A DNA stretch of 64,000 nucleotides, from NCBI GenBank assembly GCA_902490355.1, contig CABUDN010000001.1, positions 1-64,000 of the forward strand, in the 5' to 3' direction. The DNA comes from an uncultured Oscillibacter sp. (lineage in GTDB: Bacteria > Bacillota > Clostridia > Oscillospirales > Oscillospiraceae). Numbering within the stretch: position 1 is the first letter of the stretch; every line of letters begins with the position of its first letter. Positions 17,383-26,017 of the stretch are shown in pieces. Made by a program: the position numbers and the translations under genes. Below the pieces are notes generated by a model. It did no database searches, was not told the DNA's origin, and saw nothing but the letters and a program-made list of their open reading frames with translations.

Positions 17383-17694
17383 TCAAATCTTACTGAAATT
17401 GTGGGCAGCCTCATCCCGGACAAAGTCGATATACGCCTCCCGGGCGCCGGCAGCCGCCTCCATGGCTTCCTCCACGTCCCCATTGGTATGCATCCCCGCC
17501 AGCTTCTTGGCCGTGATCAGGGACAGGGAACAATTTGCATACATCAGTTCCATGGCCAGACGGCTCTCCTTTTCCCGGCGCTGTGCCCGGCTCTCCGCAC
17601 GCTTGACGCTGTTGCGGGAGCGCCGTTCCGCCAGTGCCGCCAACACGGTGGACGCCCCCGCCACCAGGGCGCACACAACCTCCGTATTCACCAT
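17383..17694 (-). CDS. holin-like protein with N-terminal membrane helix
   Basis: 103 residues from ATG at 17694, with GGGAGG about 4 bases upstream. A single hydrophobic segment (TEVVCALVAGASTVLAALA, residues 4-22) precedes a strongly basic helix (RRSRNSVKRAESRAQRREKESR) and a C-terminal helical region. The topology resembles small phage holins or lysis accessory proteins. An open frame extends upstream to 17856 but the added residues are not convincing and lack a ribosome site. Confidence 0.65.
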   Translation of the reverse strand: MVNTEVVCALVAGASTVLAALAERRSRNSVKRAESRAQRREKESRLAMELMYANCSLSLITAKKLAGMHTNGDVEEAMEAAAGAREAYIDFVRDEAAHNFSKI

Positions 17695-17756
17695 TCCACC
17701 TCCCCGGCCCTGTTTTGCTGACCCTTGGCCGGCGTGTACGATTTGCTTTGCTCCAT
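17688..17756 (-). CDS. 22-aa mini-ORF overlapping the holin-like gene
   Basis: ATG at 17756 with AAAAGGAG 6 bases upstream, TGA at 17690-17688, overlapping the next start by 7 bases. The product begins MEQSKSYTPAKGQQ and ends GEVEW. The good ribosome site and stop/start overlap suggest translational coupling, comparable to tiny XkdX-position genes of phage late operons. It could be a leader peptide. A hairpin GGGAGCGC/GCGCTCCC (17778-17799) lies just upstream. Confidence 0.5.
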   Translation of the reverse strand: MEQSKSYTPAKGQQNRAGEVEW

Positions 17757-17890
17757 GCCTCGCTCCTTTTCCGCTTTGGGAGCGCCGCAGTGCGCTCCCT
17801 ATATATCCCGCGGCACTGCAGACTTTGTGCACGTCCCCGGGCAATTTGCGCCGCATTTTTTATTTTTTTCCATACTCCCCCATTTTGGCC

Positions 17891-17918
17891 TTGACTTTTC
17901 CCGCCAGGGGCGCATAGT
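17891..17918 (+). promoter_or_regulatory. promoter of the MATE gene
   Basis: TTGACT (17891-17896), a 16-base spacer and CATAGT (17913-17918), 64 bases before the ATG at 17982. Confidence 0.55.
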
Positions 17919-17981
17919 GAAGAGGAGGCCGCCTGCGGCGGCCAATCGGGGCGGCAGATCTGCCGCAGGAGGGAACGGAAC

Positions 17982-19328
17982 ATGCCTGTGATCGAGCAGT
18001 CCAAAACCATGACGCAGGGCACAATTTGGAAAACCATCACCTGCTTTGCATTGCCGATTTTTTTGGGGAATCTCTTCCAGCAGCTGTACAACACGGTGGA
18101 CTCCCTGATCGTGGGCAACTTTTTGGGCAGCAATGCCCTGGCGGCGGTCAGCTCCTCGGGCAGTCTGATCTTCCTCTTCATCGGCTTTCTCAGCGGTTTG
18201 GCCGTGGGCGCCGGAGTCGTCATCGCCAAGTTTTTCGGCGCCCGGGATACGGCAAACATGTCTCTGGCCATTCACACCACCGTGGCGGTGGGCCTTGCGG
18301 CCAGTGTGCTGATGACCGCAGTGGGCGTCGTGTTCTCCCCCCACATCCTGGTCTGGATGGACACCCCGCCGGAAGTGATGGCGGACTCCGTGACCTATCT
18401 GCGGATTTACTTTGCCGGGTCTGCCGGTGCCGTCATGTATAACATCCTGGTGGGCATCCTGCAGGCCGTGGGGGACAGCCGGCATCCCCTCTACTATCTT
18501 ATGGCCTCCTCCGCGGTCAACCTGGTGCTGGACCTGCTGTTCATCGGCGTATTGCATACCGGAGTGGGCGGCGCCGCCGTGGCCACCATTCTCTCCCAGT
18601 TTGTCAGCGCCGGGCTGTGCCTGCTCCAGCTGACCTGCACACGCCAGAGCTGGCGGATTCAGCTGCGCCGCATTCGCTTTTACCGCCCGGTGCTGGGGCA
18701 GATCCTGCGGTTCGGCCTCCCTGCGGGTCTGCAAAACTCCATCATTTCCTTTGCCAACGTCGTGGTACAGTCCAATATCAATGCCTTTGGAGAAATGGCC
18801 ATGGCCGGCTGCGGCGCCTATTCCAAAATTGAGGGCTTCGGCTTTCTGCCCATCACCAGCTTCGCCATGGCGCTGACCACCTTTGTGGGGCAAAACCTGG
18901 GTGCCGGAGAATATGAGCGTGTCAAAAAGGGCGCCCGCTTCGGCGTATTGTCCGCAGTCGTGCTGGCCGAACTGATCGGCGCCGTGGTCTTTCTCTTCGC
19001 GCCGGCGCTGATTGCCGCCTTCGACTCCACACCGGAGGTCGTCCGCTTTGGTGTGGAAAAATCCCGCACCGCCGGTCTGTTCTTCTTCTTGCTGGCCTAT
19101 TCCCACTCTATGGCCGCCATTTTGCGCGGCGCCGGCAAAGCGGTCATTCCCATGGTGGTCATGCTGGTATTCTGGTGCATCGTGCGGGTCACGTTTCTCA
19201 CCATTTCCGTCCCCCTCACCCAGAGTATCCAGATGGTGTACTGGGTCTATCCTCTGACCTGGCTGCTCAGCTCCGTCACCTTCTTCCTTTACAGCCGAAA
19301 AGCCGACTGGCTGCACAGCCTGGAGTAA
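17982..19328 (+). CDS. MATE family efflux transporter
   Basis: 448 residues, 12 predicted membrane helices in two MatE halves. Typical features: PIFLGNLFQQLYNTVDSLIVG near the N-terminus, GRFxG-like loops, and a second-half repeat QNSIISFANVVVQSNINAFG. It exports cationic drugs or metabolites using a sodium or proton gradient; the substrate cannot be told. AGGAGGG lies 10 bases before the ATG. It is a single gene between its promoter and a strong terminator and marks the edge of the accessory island. Confidence 0.92.
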   Translation: MPVIEQSKTMTQGTIWKTITCFALPIFLGNLFQQLYNTVDSLIVGNFLGSNALAAVSSSGSLIFLFIGFLSGLAVGAGVVIAKFFGARDTANMSLAIHTTVAVGLAASVLMTAVGVVFSPHILVWMDTPPEVMADSVTYLRIYFAGSAGAVMYNILVGILQAVGDSRHPLYYLMASSAVNLVLDLLFIGVLHTGVGGAAVATILSQFVSAGLCLLQLTCTRQSWRIQLRRIRFYRPVLGQILRFGLPAGLQNSIISFANVVVQSNINAFGEMAMAGCGAYSKIEGFGFLPITSFAMALTTFVGQNLGAGEYERVKKGARFGVLSAVVLAELIGAVVFLFAPALIAAFDSTPEVVRFGVEKSRTAGLFFFLLAYSHSMAAILRGAGKAVIPMVVMLVFWCIVRVTFLTISVPLTQSIQMVYWVYPLTWLLSSVTFFLYSRKADWLHSLE

Positions 19329-19348
19329 ATTCTCCCAAACCTAAAAAA

Positions 19349-19387
19349 GCCGCCGGGCGGGACCAAATCGGTCCTGCCCGGCGGCTC
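19349..19387. terminator. bidirectional terminator between MATE and galM
   Basis: Stem AGCCGCCGGGCGGGACC paired with GGTCCTGCCCGGCGGCT around AAATC, with A and T runs outside. It serves the convergent MATE and galM genes. Confidence 0.88.
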
Positions 19388-19404
19388 TTTGCTTTTGAAT
19401 TAAA

Positions 19405-20427
19405 TCAGCACAGTCCGAAGGAGAATACCGTTTCGCTGTGCATGGACTCTCCCGCCCGCAGAATCGGAGAGGGGAATCCGTAACGGTGAATGCCATTGGG
19501 GAACAGCTGTGTCTCCAGGCAAACCGCATCCCGGGGGCCCATGGTGGTGCCCTGCTTGCCCGGCCGCTGCGTCAGTCCATTGGCCGTATAAACCTGCATC
19601 CCGGGCTGGTCTGTCTCCACCGTCATCTCAATGCCGCTGCGTCCGCTGCGCAGAACAGCCGCCCGGCGCCCGGAGAGCACATAGTTGTGGTCATACCCGC
19701 CGCCGCAGCGCAGCTGGGCATCGTCCGCGTTGATTTCTGCTCCGATCTGCTTGGGAATCCGGAAATCAAAGGGAGTCTCCTCCACCTCCAGCAGCCGCCC
19801 TGTGGGCAGGCATCCGGCATCGTTTTCCGTAATGCGGCTGGCAAAAACCTGAAGCTCATGGTCCAGCACGCTGCCGCCGCCGTCGAGATTGAAGTAGCTG
19901 TGGTTGGTGAGGTTCACCAGGGTATCGCCCGCCGCCCGGGCCTCATACTGAATGGAAAGCGCGTTTGCCTCCCGCAGGGTAAATGTCACCTGCACCCACA
20001 GATTCCCGGGATAGCCCTCCTCGCCGTCGGGAGACAGCCGGGAACACACCAGCGCATCTTCCCGAACCTCCACATTCCACATCTGCTTATCAAACCCCTT
20101 GATGCCGCCGTGGAGATGGTTTTCCCCATCGTTTTTGGCCAGGGGATACCGCTTTCCATTCAAGGAAAATTCCGCTCCGCCGATGCGGTTTCCCACCCGG
20201 CCGATGGTGGCGCCCAGATACCCGCCGTTTTCCTCATACTCCGCCACCGTATCATAGCCCAGGACAACATCCGTAAGCTCTCCTTGGCGGTCCGGAACCC
20301 GGAGGGATTGAATCGTGGCGCCATAGTCCAGCACGGTCACCTGCATGCCGGCCCGGTTTTCCAGCCGGTAAGCGGTAACAGTCTGGCCCTGTTTTGTATG
20401 TCCGAAAATGGATGTGGTAACGGTCAT
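19405..20427 (-). CDS. galM: aldose 1-epimerase (mutarotase)
   Basis: 340 residues. It interconverts alpha and beta anomers of aldoses before uptake or isomerisation. GalM features: GATIQSLRVPDR, GATIGRVGNRIGGAEFSLNG, NHLHGG with the catalytic His, NLTNHSYFNL with the second His, GGYDHNYVL, and a catalytic Glu near the end (VCLETQ). ATG at 20427 is chosen because GAGGAGG is 9 bases upstream; an upstream ATG at 20445 overlaps that site. It follows the ROK regulator gene by 18 bases and is likely co-transcribed with it. Confidence 0.93.
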   Translation of the reverse strand: MTVTTSIFGHTKQGQTVTAYRLENRAGMQVTVLDYGATIQSLRVPDRQGELTDVVLGYDTVAEYEENGGYLGATIGRVGNRIGGAEFSLNGKRYPLAKNDGENHLHGGIKGFDKQMWNVEVREDALVCSRLSPDGEEGYPGNLWVQVTFTLREANALSIQYEARAAGDTLVNLTNHSYFNLDGGGSVLDHELQVFASRITENDAGCLPTGRLLEVEETPFDFRIPKQIGAEINADDAQLRCGGGYDHNYVLSGRRAAVLRSGRSGIEMTVETDQPGMQVYTANGLTQRPGKQGTTMGPRDAVCLETQLFPNGIHRYGFPSPILRAGESMHSETVFSFGLC

Positions 20428-20445
20428 GGGAACATACCTCCTCAA

Positions 20446-21561
20446 TCAGATTGTCTCCAGGAATTCTTTAATAAAGTGCAGCGCCACGCCCAGCGGGACG
20501 GTATGCCGCCGCAGATTGCTCAGATGCAGGTAGTCGGCACTGGGCTCGAAGGTATTGCCCGCGGCAACATACTCCTTAAGCAGAGGCATGTAGGGCGGCA
20601 GAAACTCCGTCAAAAAGCCGCCCAGCACCACGTCACAGTCCAGGGCCATGCGAATGTTGTTGACTCCGATGGCCAGATGGCGCAGCAAATCATACCAGAG
20701 GGTCTCATACTCCGGAACATGCCGCTCCAGGCCGTCAAAAAATTCCTTGAGCGAGATCCCCAGATCATCACTGACCCGGGAAGGCGAACAATACGCCTCC
20801 AGGCACCCGCGCTTGCCGCACTTGCAGGGCAATCCGCCGGGTTCTACGCACATGTGCCCGAACTCACCGCTGCGGTGATTGACGCCCTGATACTGTCCGC
20901 CGTTGACCAAAATCGCGCCGCCCACGCCGGTCTCCAGCAGCAAATAGGCAATGTCGCGTCCCTGCCAGTGGGTAAACCACTCCGCATAGCCGCCGCTGGT
21001 GGCGTCGTTTTCAATATACACCGGATAGGGAATGGTTCCCATCAGCCGCTGCAGCTCCACATCCCGCAGGTGCAGCGTGGGCGCCAGAGTAATCCGGCGG
21101 CTCTCATCCGGCGCAATCACCGCCGGCAGGGCAATCCCCACGCCCAAAAGCCGGTCCCGGTCCAGGGCGTTGTCATCAATAAACCGCTCCAGCTCCCCTG
21201 TGAGGAAATCTCCGAAATTCTCCATCTCCGCCACAGACGGATGGTGGACCTTCCGGTAAGCCATTTCCCCCAACCGCAGATCCGCCGCCACAAAGCGCAG
21301 CCGGGTCTCCGTGACGGAAACCCCAATGGCATACCGCGCGTCGGCCACAATCTCCAATCCCATGGCTTTGCGCCCGCCCGTGGACTGCTGCTCTCCGGAA
21401 TAATGCACCAGTCCCTCTTCCATCAGCTCCGTCAGGTGCTGATAGACAGTAGGCAAACTCAGCCGCAGGTCCCTGGCCAACGACTGTTTGGAACAAAACT
21501 CCCGCGTTTCATATAGATAATGGTAAATACTGTTGCGCGTCTGCCGCCGGCGCTGGGTCAT
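20446..21561 (-). CDS. ROK family transcriptional regulator (XylR/NagC type)
   Basis: 371 residues from ATG at 21561 (AAAAGGAAG just upstream; the ATG at 21579 has none). An N-terminal winged helix (SLARDLRLSLPTVYQHLTELMEEGLV) precedes the ROK sugar-binding domain with the HxCxCGxxGCxE zinc signature (C-K-C-G-K-R-G-C-L-E). Typically a repressor released by the inducing sugar. It is divergent from the ChvE-type transporter, and two similar palindromes lie in the shared 346-base gap, so it probably controls both sides. A sugar-kinase role is unlikely because of the HTH. Confidence 0.9.
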   Translation of the reverse strand: MTQRRRQTRNSIYHYLYETREFCSKQSLARDLRLSLPTVYQHLTELMEEGLVHYSGEQQSTGGRKAMGLEIVADARYAIGVSVTETRLRFVAADLRLGEMAYRKVHHPSVAEMENFGDFLTGELERFIDDNALDRDRLLGVGIALPAVIAPDESRRITLAPTLHLRDVELQRLMGTIPYPVYIENDATSGGYAEWFTHWQGRDIAYLLLETGVGGAILVNGGQYQGVNHRSGEFGHMCVEPGGLPCKCGKRGCLEAYCSPSRVSDDLGISLKEFFDGLERHVPEYETLWYDLLRHLAIGVNNIRMALDCDVVLGGFLTEFLPPYMPLLKEYVAAGNTFEPSADYLHLSNLRRHTVPLGVALHFIKEFLETI

Positions 21562-21593
21562 GTTGGCTTCCTTTTCCATTTTTAGGCACCCGC

Positions 21594-21652
21594 ACTTTTA
21601 CAAAAGTATTTTATATATGCACATCTTATTACACCGCTTTCCGCCCCGTCAA
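21594..21652 (-). promoter_or_regulatory. ROK gene promoter with palindromic operator
   Basis: Minus-strand TTGACG (21652-21647), 18 bases, TAAGAT (21628-21623), then the palindrome ACTTTTACAAAAGT (21594-21607) just before the gene: a good position for autorepression. Confidence 0.6.
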
Positions 21653-21805
21653 CCGTTTTTTTCATTTTAGGTCAAAATTCCAGTTTTTTCGCTATTAAAT
21701 AAAGCAGTTTTACTAAGCATTTTGAATTCACAATAAAGTTGCACAATATTAAATCGATTAAACATGTTGTAATTAACAAAATCACGAATATGACGAATCT
21801 TTGCA

Positions 21806-21834
21806 TTGACTTTTGTAAAGTCATTTTATAGAAT
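21806..21834 (+). promoter_or_regulatory. sugar-operon promoter with embedded palindromic operator
   Basis: TTGACT (21806-21811), a 17-base spacer and TAGAAT (21829-21834). The palindrome GACTTTTGTAAAGTC (21808-21822) overlaps the -35 and spacer and matches the ACTTTTnnAAAAGT site on the other side of the gap. The rest of 21608-21805 is AT-rich and shows no gene. Confidence 0.7.
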
Positions 21835-21907
21835 CAAATTACAGAAGCGACCCGCTTCACGAATTTTGTCCCATTCTGCTGGGATGGGACCAAGGAGAAG
21901 AATGCGT

Positions 21908-23080
21908 ATGAAAAAGTTTCTTGCACTGGCACTGTCTCTGGTAATGGCCCTGTCTTTGGTGGCCTGCGGCGGAAGCACCACCGAGGAACCCGCAGACGAG
22001 GGCGAAACCGCGGAATCCGGTGACACCGGCGAGACCGGCGGCAGCGGAAAGATCGGCATTGCAATGCCCACCAAGTCCCTGGAGCGTTGGAACCGCGACG
22101 GTTCCTACCTGCAGGAGCAGTTTGAGTCCGCCGGCTACGAGGTGGAACTCACCTATTCCGACAACGACGTCACGCAGCAGGTCAACGACATTGAGAACCT
22201 GATCTCCGACGGCGTCGACCTCCTGATCGTAGCTGCCATCGACGGCGAGTCCCTGACCACGGTCCTGGATTCTGCGGACGAGGCCGGCATCCCCGTGATC
22301 TCCTATGACCGTCTGATCATGAACACCAAGGCCATCGATTACTACGTCTCCTTCGACAACTACACCGTCGGTGTGCTGCAGGGCCAGTACGTGATCGACA
22401 CCCTGGGTCTGGACCTGAACGACACCTCCACTACTTACAACATTGAGTTCACCGCCGGCGACCCCGCCGACAACAACGCCCCCTTCTTCTTCAACGGTGC
22501 GTTTGACACCCTGAAGCCCTACATCGACGCCGGCATCCTGAACATCGTCTCCGGCCAGACCGCTTTCGAGGAAGTGGCCACCGCCACCTGGGATACTGCT
22601 ACCGCTATGAACCGTATGCAGAACATCCTGGCCTCCTATTATTCTGACGGCACGCAGCTGGATGTGGCCCTGTGCTCCAACGACTCCACCGCTCTGGGCG
22701 TGACCCAGGCCATCGAGTCCGACTATGCCGGCTCCAACCAGCCCATCATCACCGGCCAGGACGGCGACGAGGCCAACCTGAAGAACATTGTGGACGGCAA
22801 GCAGTCCATGACCGTGTACAAGGCCGTGGCCAACGAGGCCGTCGTGACCCTGGCTCTGGCCCAGGCCATCCTCAACGGCGAGGAGCCCGGCGAGGAGCTG
22901 ACCAGCCAGTTCGACTGCGAGTGCGCTTATGATACCAGCTCCTATGACAACAACACTGGCATCATTCCCTCCTACCTGCTGACGCCTACCGTGGTGACCG
23001 CCGACAACATCCAGGAAGAGCTGGTGGACACTGGCTACTACACCATGGGCAGCGACGGTTATCCTGTGGCTGTGGGCTGA
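21908..23080 (+). CDS. chvE: ChvE-type sugar ABC transporter substrate-binding lipoprotein
   Basis: About 390 residues. A lipoprotein signal (KKFLALALSLVMALSLVACGG, Cys near residue 20), an acidic linker, then a periplasmic-binding-protein type 1 fold: IGIAMPTKSLERWNRDG, DGVDLLIVAAIDG, PVISYDRLI, ITGQDGDEANLKNI. It captures mono- or oligosaccharide outside the membrane for the permease 24793-26007. ATG at 21908 has AAGGAG 10 bases upstream; ATG at 21902 is possible. Codon bias is strong, and a terminator after the gene would give it more transcript than the ATPase gene. Confidence 0.9.
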   Translation: MKKFLALALSLVMALSLVACGGSTTEEPADEGETAESGDTGETGGSGKIGIAMPTKSLERWNRDGSYLQEQFESAGYEVELTYSDNDVTQQVNDIENLISDGVDLLIVAAIDGESLTTVLDSADEAGIPVISYDRLIMNTKAIDYYVSFDNYTVGVLQGQYVIDTLGLDLNDTSTTYNIEFTAGDPADNNAPFFFNGAFDTLKPYIDAGILNIVSGQTAFEEVATATWDTATAMNRMQNILASYYSDGTQLDVALCSNDSTALGVTQAIESDYAGSNQPIITGQDGDEANLKNIVDGKQSMTVYKAVANEAVVTLALAQAILNGEEPGEELTSQFDCECAYDTSSYDNNTGIIPSYLLTPTVVTADNIQEELVDTGYYTMGSDGYPVAVG

Positions 23081-23121
23081 TCTGACACCGCACCAGTTTC
23101 TAATCAAGGAAATTCTGAGAG

Positions 23122-23156
23122 AAGAGCGGGCGGGGCAACTTGCCCTACCCGCTCTT
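23122..23156 (+). terminator. attenuating terminator between substrate-binding and ATPase genes
   Basis: Stem AAGAGCGGGCGGGGCA/TTGCCCTACCCGCTCTT with an AC loop, followed by T6. Partial termination would set the high binding-protein to ATPase ratio common in such operons. Confidence 0.8.
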
Positions 23157-23233
23157 TTTTCTTGAGTTTGCAGATTGCGCCTCACGAGGCGGCTTTCCAT
23201 TCCATATTCCAATTAAGAAAGGAGGACATCAGT

Positions 23234-24796
23234 TTGGCTGACAATATCCTGGTGATGAAAGACATCACAAAGGAATTTCCGGGCGTCAAAGCCCTGAACC
23301 ACGTCAATCTGGAAGTTGCACGGGGAGAGATCCACGCACTGGTTGGCGAAAACGGCGCCGGTAAGTCCACGCTGATGAACGTACTCAGCGGTACATATCC
23401 CTATGGCTCCTACACGGGGCAAATCATATATGACGGTCAGGAGTGCCACTTCAAGACCGTCCGGGACAGTGAGAAGATCGGCATTGTCATTATCCATCAG
23501 GAGCTGGCACTGATTCCGGAACTGTCCATCGGCGAGAACATGTTCCTGGGCAACGAGCGCAAGGGCAAGTTCGGCCTGGACTGGGACGAGACCTTCGCCC
23601 AGGCGGAAAAGCACATGAAACAGGTGGGGCTGAAAGAGCGTGCCACCACCCTCATCAAGGACATCGGCACCGGCAAGCAGCAGCTGGTGGAAATCGCCAA
23701 GGCCCTATCCAAAAACGTCAAGCTGCTGATTTTGGATGAACCCACTTCCTCTTTGAACGAAGAGGATTCCAAGATGCTGCTGGATCTGCTGCTGCAGTTC
23801 AAGAAGGAGGGCATGACCTCCATCATCATCTCCCACAAGCTCTCCGAGATCGCCTATGTGGCAGACAAGATCACGGTGGTTCGGGATGGTTCCACCATCG
23901 AAACCATCGATAACTCCGCCCGCGATATCGATGAAGACCGCATCATCCGGGGCATGGTGGGCCGGGAGCTGACCGACCGCTTCCCCAAGCGTCCGCGCTG
24001 TACCTCCACCGAACCCATTCTGGAGGTAAACGACTGGTGCGTCCACCATCCCATCTACACGGAAAAGCAGGTGGTCAGCCACGTCTCGTTCCATGTCAAC
24101 CGGGGCGAGATCATCGGTTTCTCCGGACTCCAGGGCGCCGGCCGCACCGAGCTGGCCCGGTCCCTCTTCGGCCACAGCTACGGCACCGGCATCACCGGCC
24201 AGCTCAAAATCAACGGCCGGGAAGTTCACCTGAAAAACGAGCGCAGCGCCATTGAGGCAGGTCTGGCTTACGTCACCGAGGACCGCAAGGACAACGGCCT
24301 GGTCCTCATCGACACCATTGCCGTCAACAATACCATGGCCCGACTGGAAAAAGTCTGCAACCGCGGCATTATTGATATCGACCAGGAAAATCAGGTGGCT
24401 GAGGATTACCGGCGCAAGCTTGCCACCAAGACGCCTTCCGTTCAGCAGGCAGTCGGCAACCTCTCCGGCGGCAACCAGCAAAAGGTGCTGCTGGCCAAGT
24501 GGATGTTTGCCGATCCTGATGTGCTGATCGTGGATGAGCCCACCCGCGGCATCGATGTGGGTGCCAAATACGAAATCTACTGCATTATGAATGATCTCAT
24601 TGCCCAGGGAAAATCCATCATCATGATCTCCTCGGAGATGCCGGAGCTGCTGGGCATGTGTGACCGGATCTATGTCATGAACGAGGGCAGCCTGGTGGGC
24701 GAGTTCCCCATCGAGGAAGCCACGCAGGAGAAAATCATGGCAGCCATTCTGCAGTCCGGTAAAAAAGAAGAGAGCAAGGGAGTGCTGCAAGCATGA
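23234..24796 (+). CDS. mmsA: sugar ABC transporter ATP-binding protein (MmsA/GguA/XylG type)
   Basis: 520 residues, two fused ABC domains. First: Walker A GENGAGKST, Q-loop HQELALIP, Walker B LLILDEPTSSL. Second: GLQGAGRTE, signature LSGGNQQKVLLAKW, Walker B VLIVDEPTRGIDVG. It energises sugar import with the permease that overlaps its 3' end. The start is a TTG at 23234, GGAGG lying 8 bases upstream, giving ADNILVMKDITKEFPGVKAL; no ATG or GTG fits the family N-terminus. Confidence 0.92.
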   Translation: MADNILVMKDITKEFPGVKALNHVNLEVARGEIHALVGENGAGKSTLMNVLSGTYPYGSYTGQIIYDGQECHFKTVRDSEKIGIVIIHQELALIPELSIGENMFLGNERKGKFGLDWDETFAQAEKHMKQVGLKERATTLIKDIGTGKQQLVEIAKALSKNVKLLILDEPTSSLNEEDSKMLLDLLLQFKKEGMTSIIISHKLSEIAYVADKITVVRDGSTIETIDNSARDIDEDRIIRGMVGRELTDRFPKRPRCTSTEPILEVNDWCVHHPIYTEKQVVSHVSFHVNRGEIIGFSGLQGAGRTELARSLFGHSYGTGITGQLKINGREVHLKNERSAIEAGLAYVTEDRKDNGLVLIDTIAVNNTMARLEKVCNRGIIDIDQENQVAEDYRRKLATKTPSVQQAVGNLSGGNQQKVLLAKWMFADPDVLIVDEPTRGIDVGAKYEIYCIMNDLIAQGKSIIMISSEMPELLGMCDRIYVMNEGSLVGEFPIEEATQEKIMAAILQSGKKEESKGVLQA

Positions 24797-26007
24797 AAGG
24801 AACGATCAATCAAGATGCCAAAACGCTGGAATCCCGTGCAAACAGCATCCGGGTCAGCGCGATTTTGAAAAAATACACCATGGTCATCGCCCTGGTGGTG
24901 GTCTTTATTTTCTTCACTGCCCTGACCGGCGGTAAGATGCTCTACGCGCAAAACATCTCCAACCTGCTGCTGCAAAACGCCTATGTTCTGGTCATGGGCT
25001 GCGGCATGCTGCTGTGCATCCTCACCGGCGGCAACGTGGACCTGAGCGTGGGCGCCACGCTGTGCCTGGTGGGTGCCATCGCCGCGCAGCTGATGTCCAA
25101 CACCTCCCTCAACGCCGTGCTGGTCATCCTCATCTGCCTGGCCATCTCCGCCGTCATCGGCACCTGGCAGGGCTTCTGGATCGGCTACATGCACATCCCG
25201 CCCTTCATCTGCACCCTGGCCGGCATGTTCCTCTTCCGCGGCCTGGGCCGTGTGGTGCTGGAGTCCAAGACGGTCAGCATCTCCAACAAGCTGTTTTTGA
25301 ACATCTTCAGCTCCTACATCACCGTCCCCGGTGTGGACGCCGGTGAGATTCACTGGTCCGCCATGATCGTGGGCGTAGTGGTCGCCGCCGTGCTGCTGGT
25401 GCGCACCATCACCGGCCGTGCCAAGAAGGCGCGCAAGGGCTACGCCATGGATTCTGCCGTCAGCGCCTTCTCCAAAGTGATCCTCATCGATCTGCTGATC
25501 CTCTTCTACTGCTGGAAGCTGGCCAACTACAAGGGCATTCCCGTCATGCTGGTGTGGGTGCTGGGCATTTTGCTGCTCTACGCCTTCATCACCTCCAAGA
25601 CCGCATTTGGCCGTTACTTCTACGCTGTGGGCGGCAACGAGAAGGCCACCAAACTCTCCGGTATCGATACCCGGAAGGTCTACTTCGCCGCTTACTGCTC
25701 CATGTCCATACTGGCAGGCCTGTCCGGTCTGCTGGTCGCCGCCCGGATTGGTTCCGTCAACGGCGATACCGGTATGTCCTATGAGATGGACGCCATCGGC
25801 TCCTGCTTCATCGGCGGCGCCTCCGCCTACGGCGGATCCGGTACGGTTCCCGGCATCGTGGTCGGCGCCATTTTGCTGGGCGTCATCAACCAGGGCATGT
25901 CCATCTACGGCCTGGACAACAACTGGCAGTATGTGGTCAAGGGCGCTGTGCTGCTGATCGCCGTCATCTTCGACGTGGTGTCCAACCACAAGACCGGCAA
26001 GGCCTAA
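24793..26007 (+). CDS. mmsB: sugar ABC transporter permease (MmsB/GguB/XylH type)
   Basis: 404 residues with about 10-12 membrane helices and the BPD_transp_2 pattern: LTGGNVDLSVGATL, a long central segment with basic loops (GRAKKARKGYAMD), ITSKTAFGRYFYAVGGNEKATKLSGI and GSCFIGGASAYGGSGTVPGI. The larger size with the extra middle segment fits the MmsB/XylH subgroup. Its ATG overlaps the ATPase stop by four bases (ATGA), showing coupling. Confidence 0.92.
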   Translation: MKGTINQDAKTLESRANSIRVSAILKKYTMVIALVVVFIFFTALTGGKMLYAQNISNLLLQNAYVLVMGCGMLLCILTGGNVDLSVGATLCLVGAIAAQLMSNTSLNAVLVILICLAISAVIGTWQGFWIGYMHIPPFICTLAGMFLFRGLGRVVLESKTVSISNKLFLNIFSSYITVPGVDAGEIHWSAMIVGVVVAAVLLVRTITGRAKKARKGYAMDSAVSAFSKVILIDLLILFYCWKLANYKGIPVMLVWVLGILLLYAFITSKTAFGRYFYAVGGNEKATKLSGIDTRKVYFAAYCSMSILAGLSGLLVAARIGSVNGDTGMSYEMDAIGSCFIGGASAYGGSGTVPGIVVGAILLGVINQGMSIYGLDNNWQYVVKGAVLLIAVIFDVVSNHKTGKA

Positions 26008-26017
26008 GGAGGAAACC

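Noticed and set aside
17799..19316. 505-codon minus-strand frame opposite the MATE transporter
   Set aside because: The plus-strand gene has 12 helices, ribosome site and promoter; the antisense product is low-complexity.
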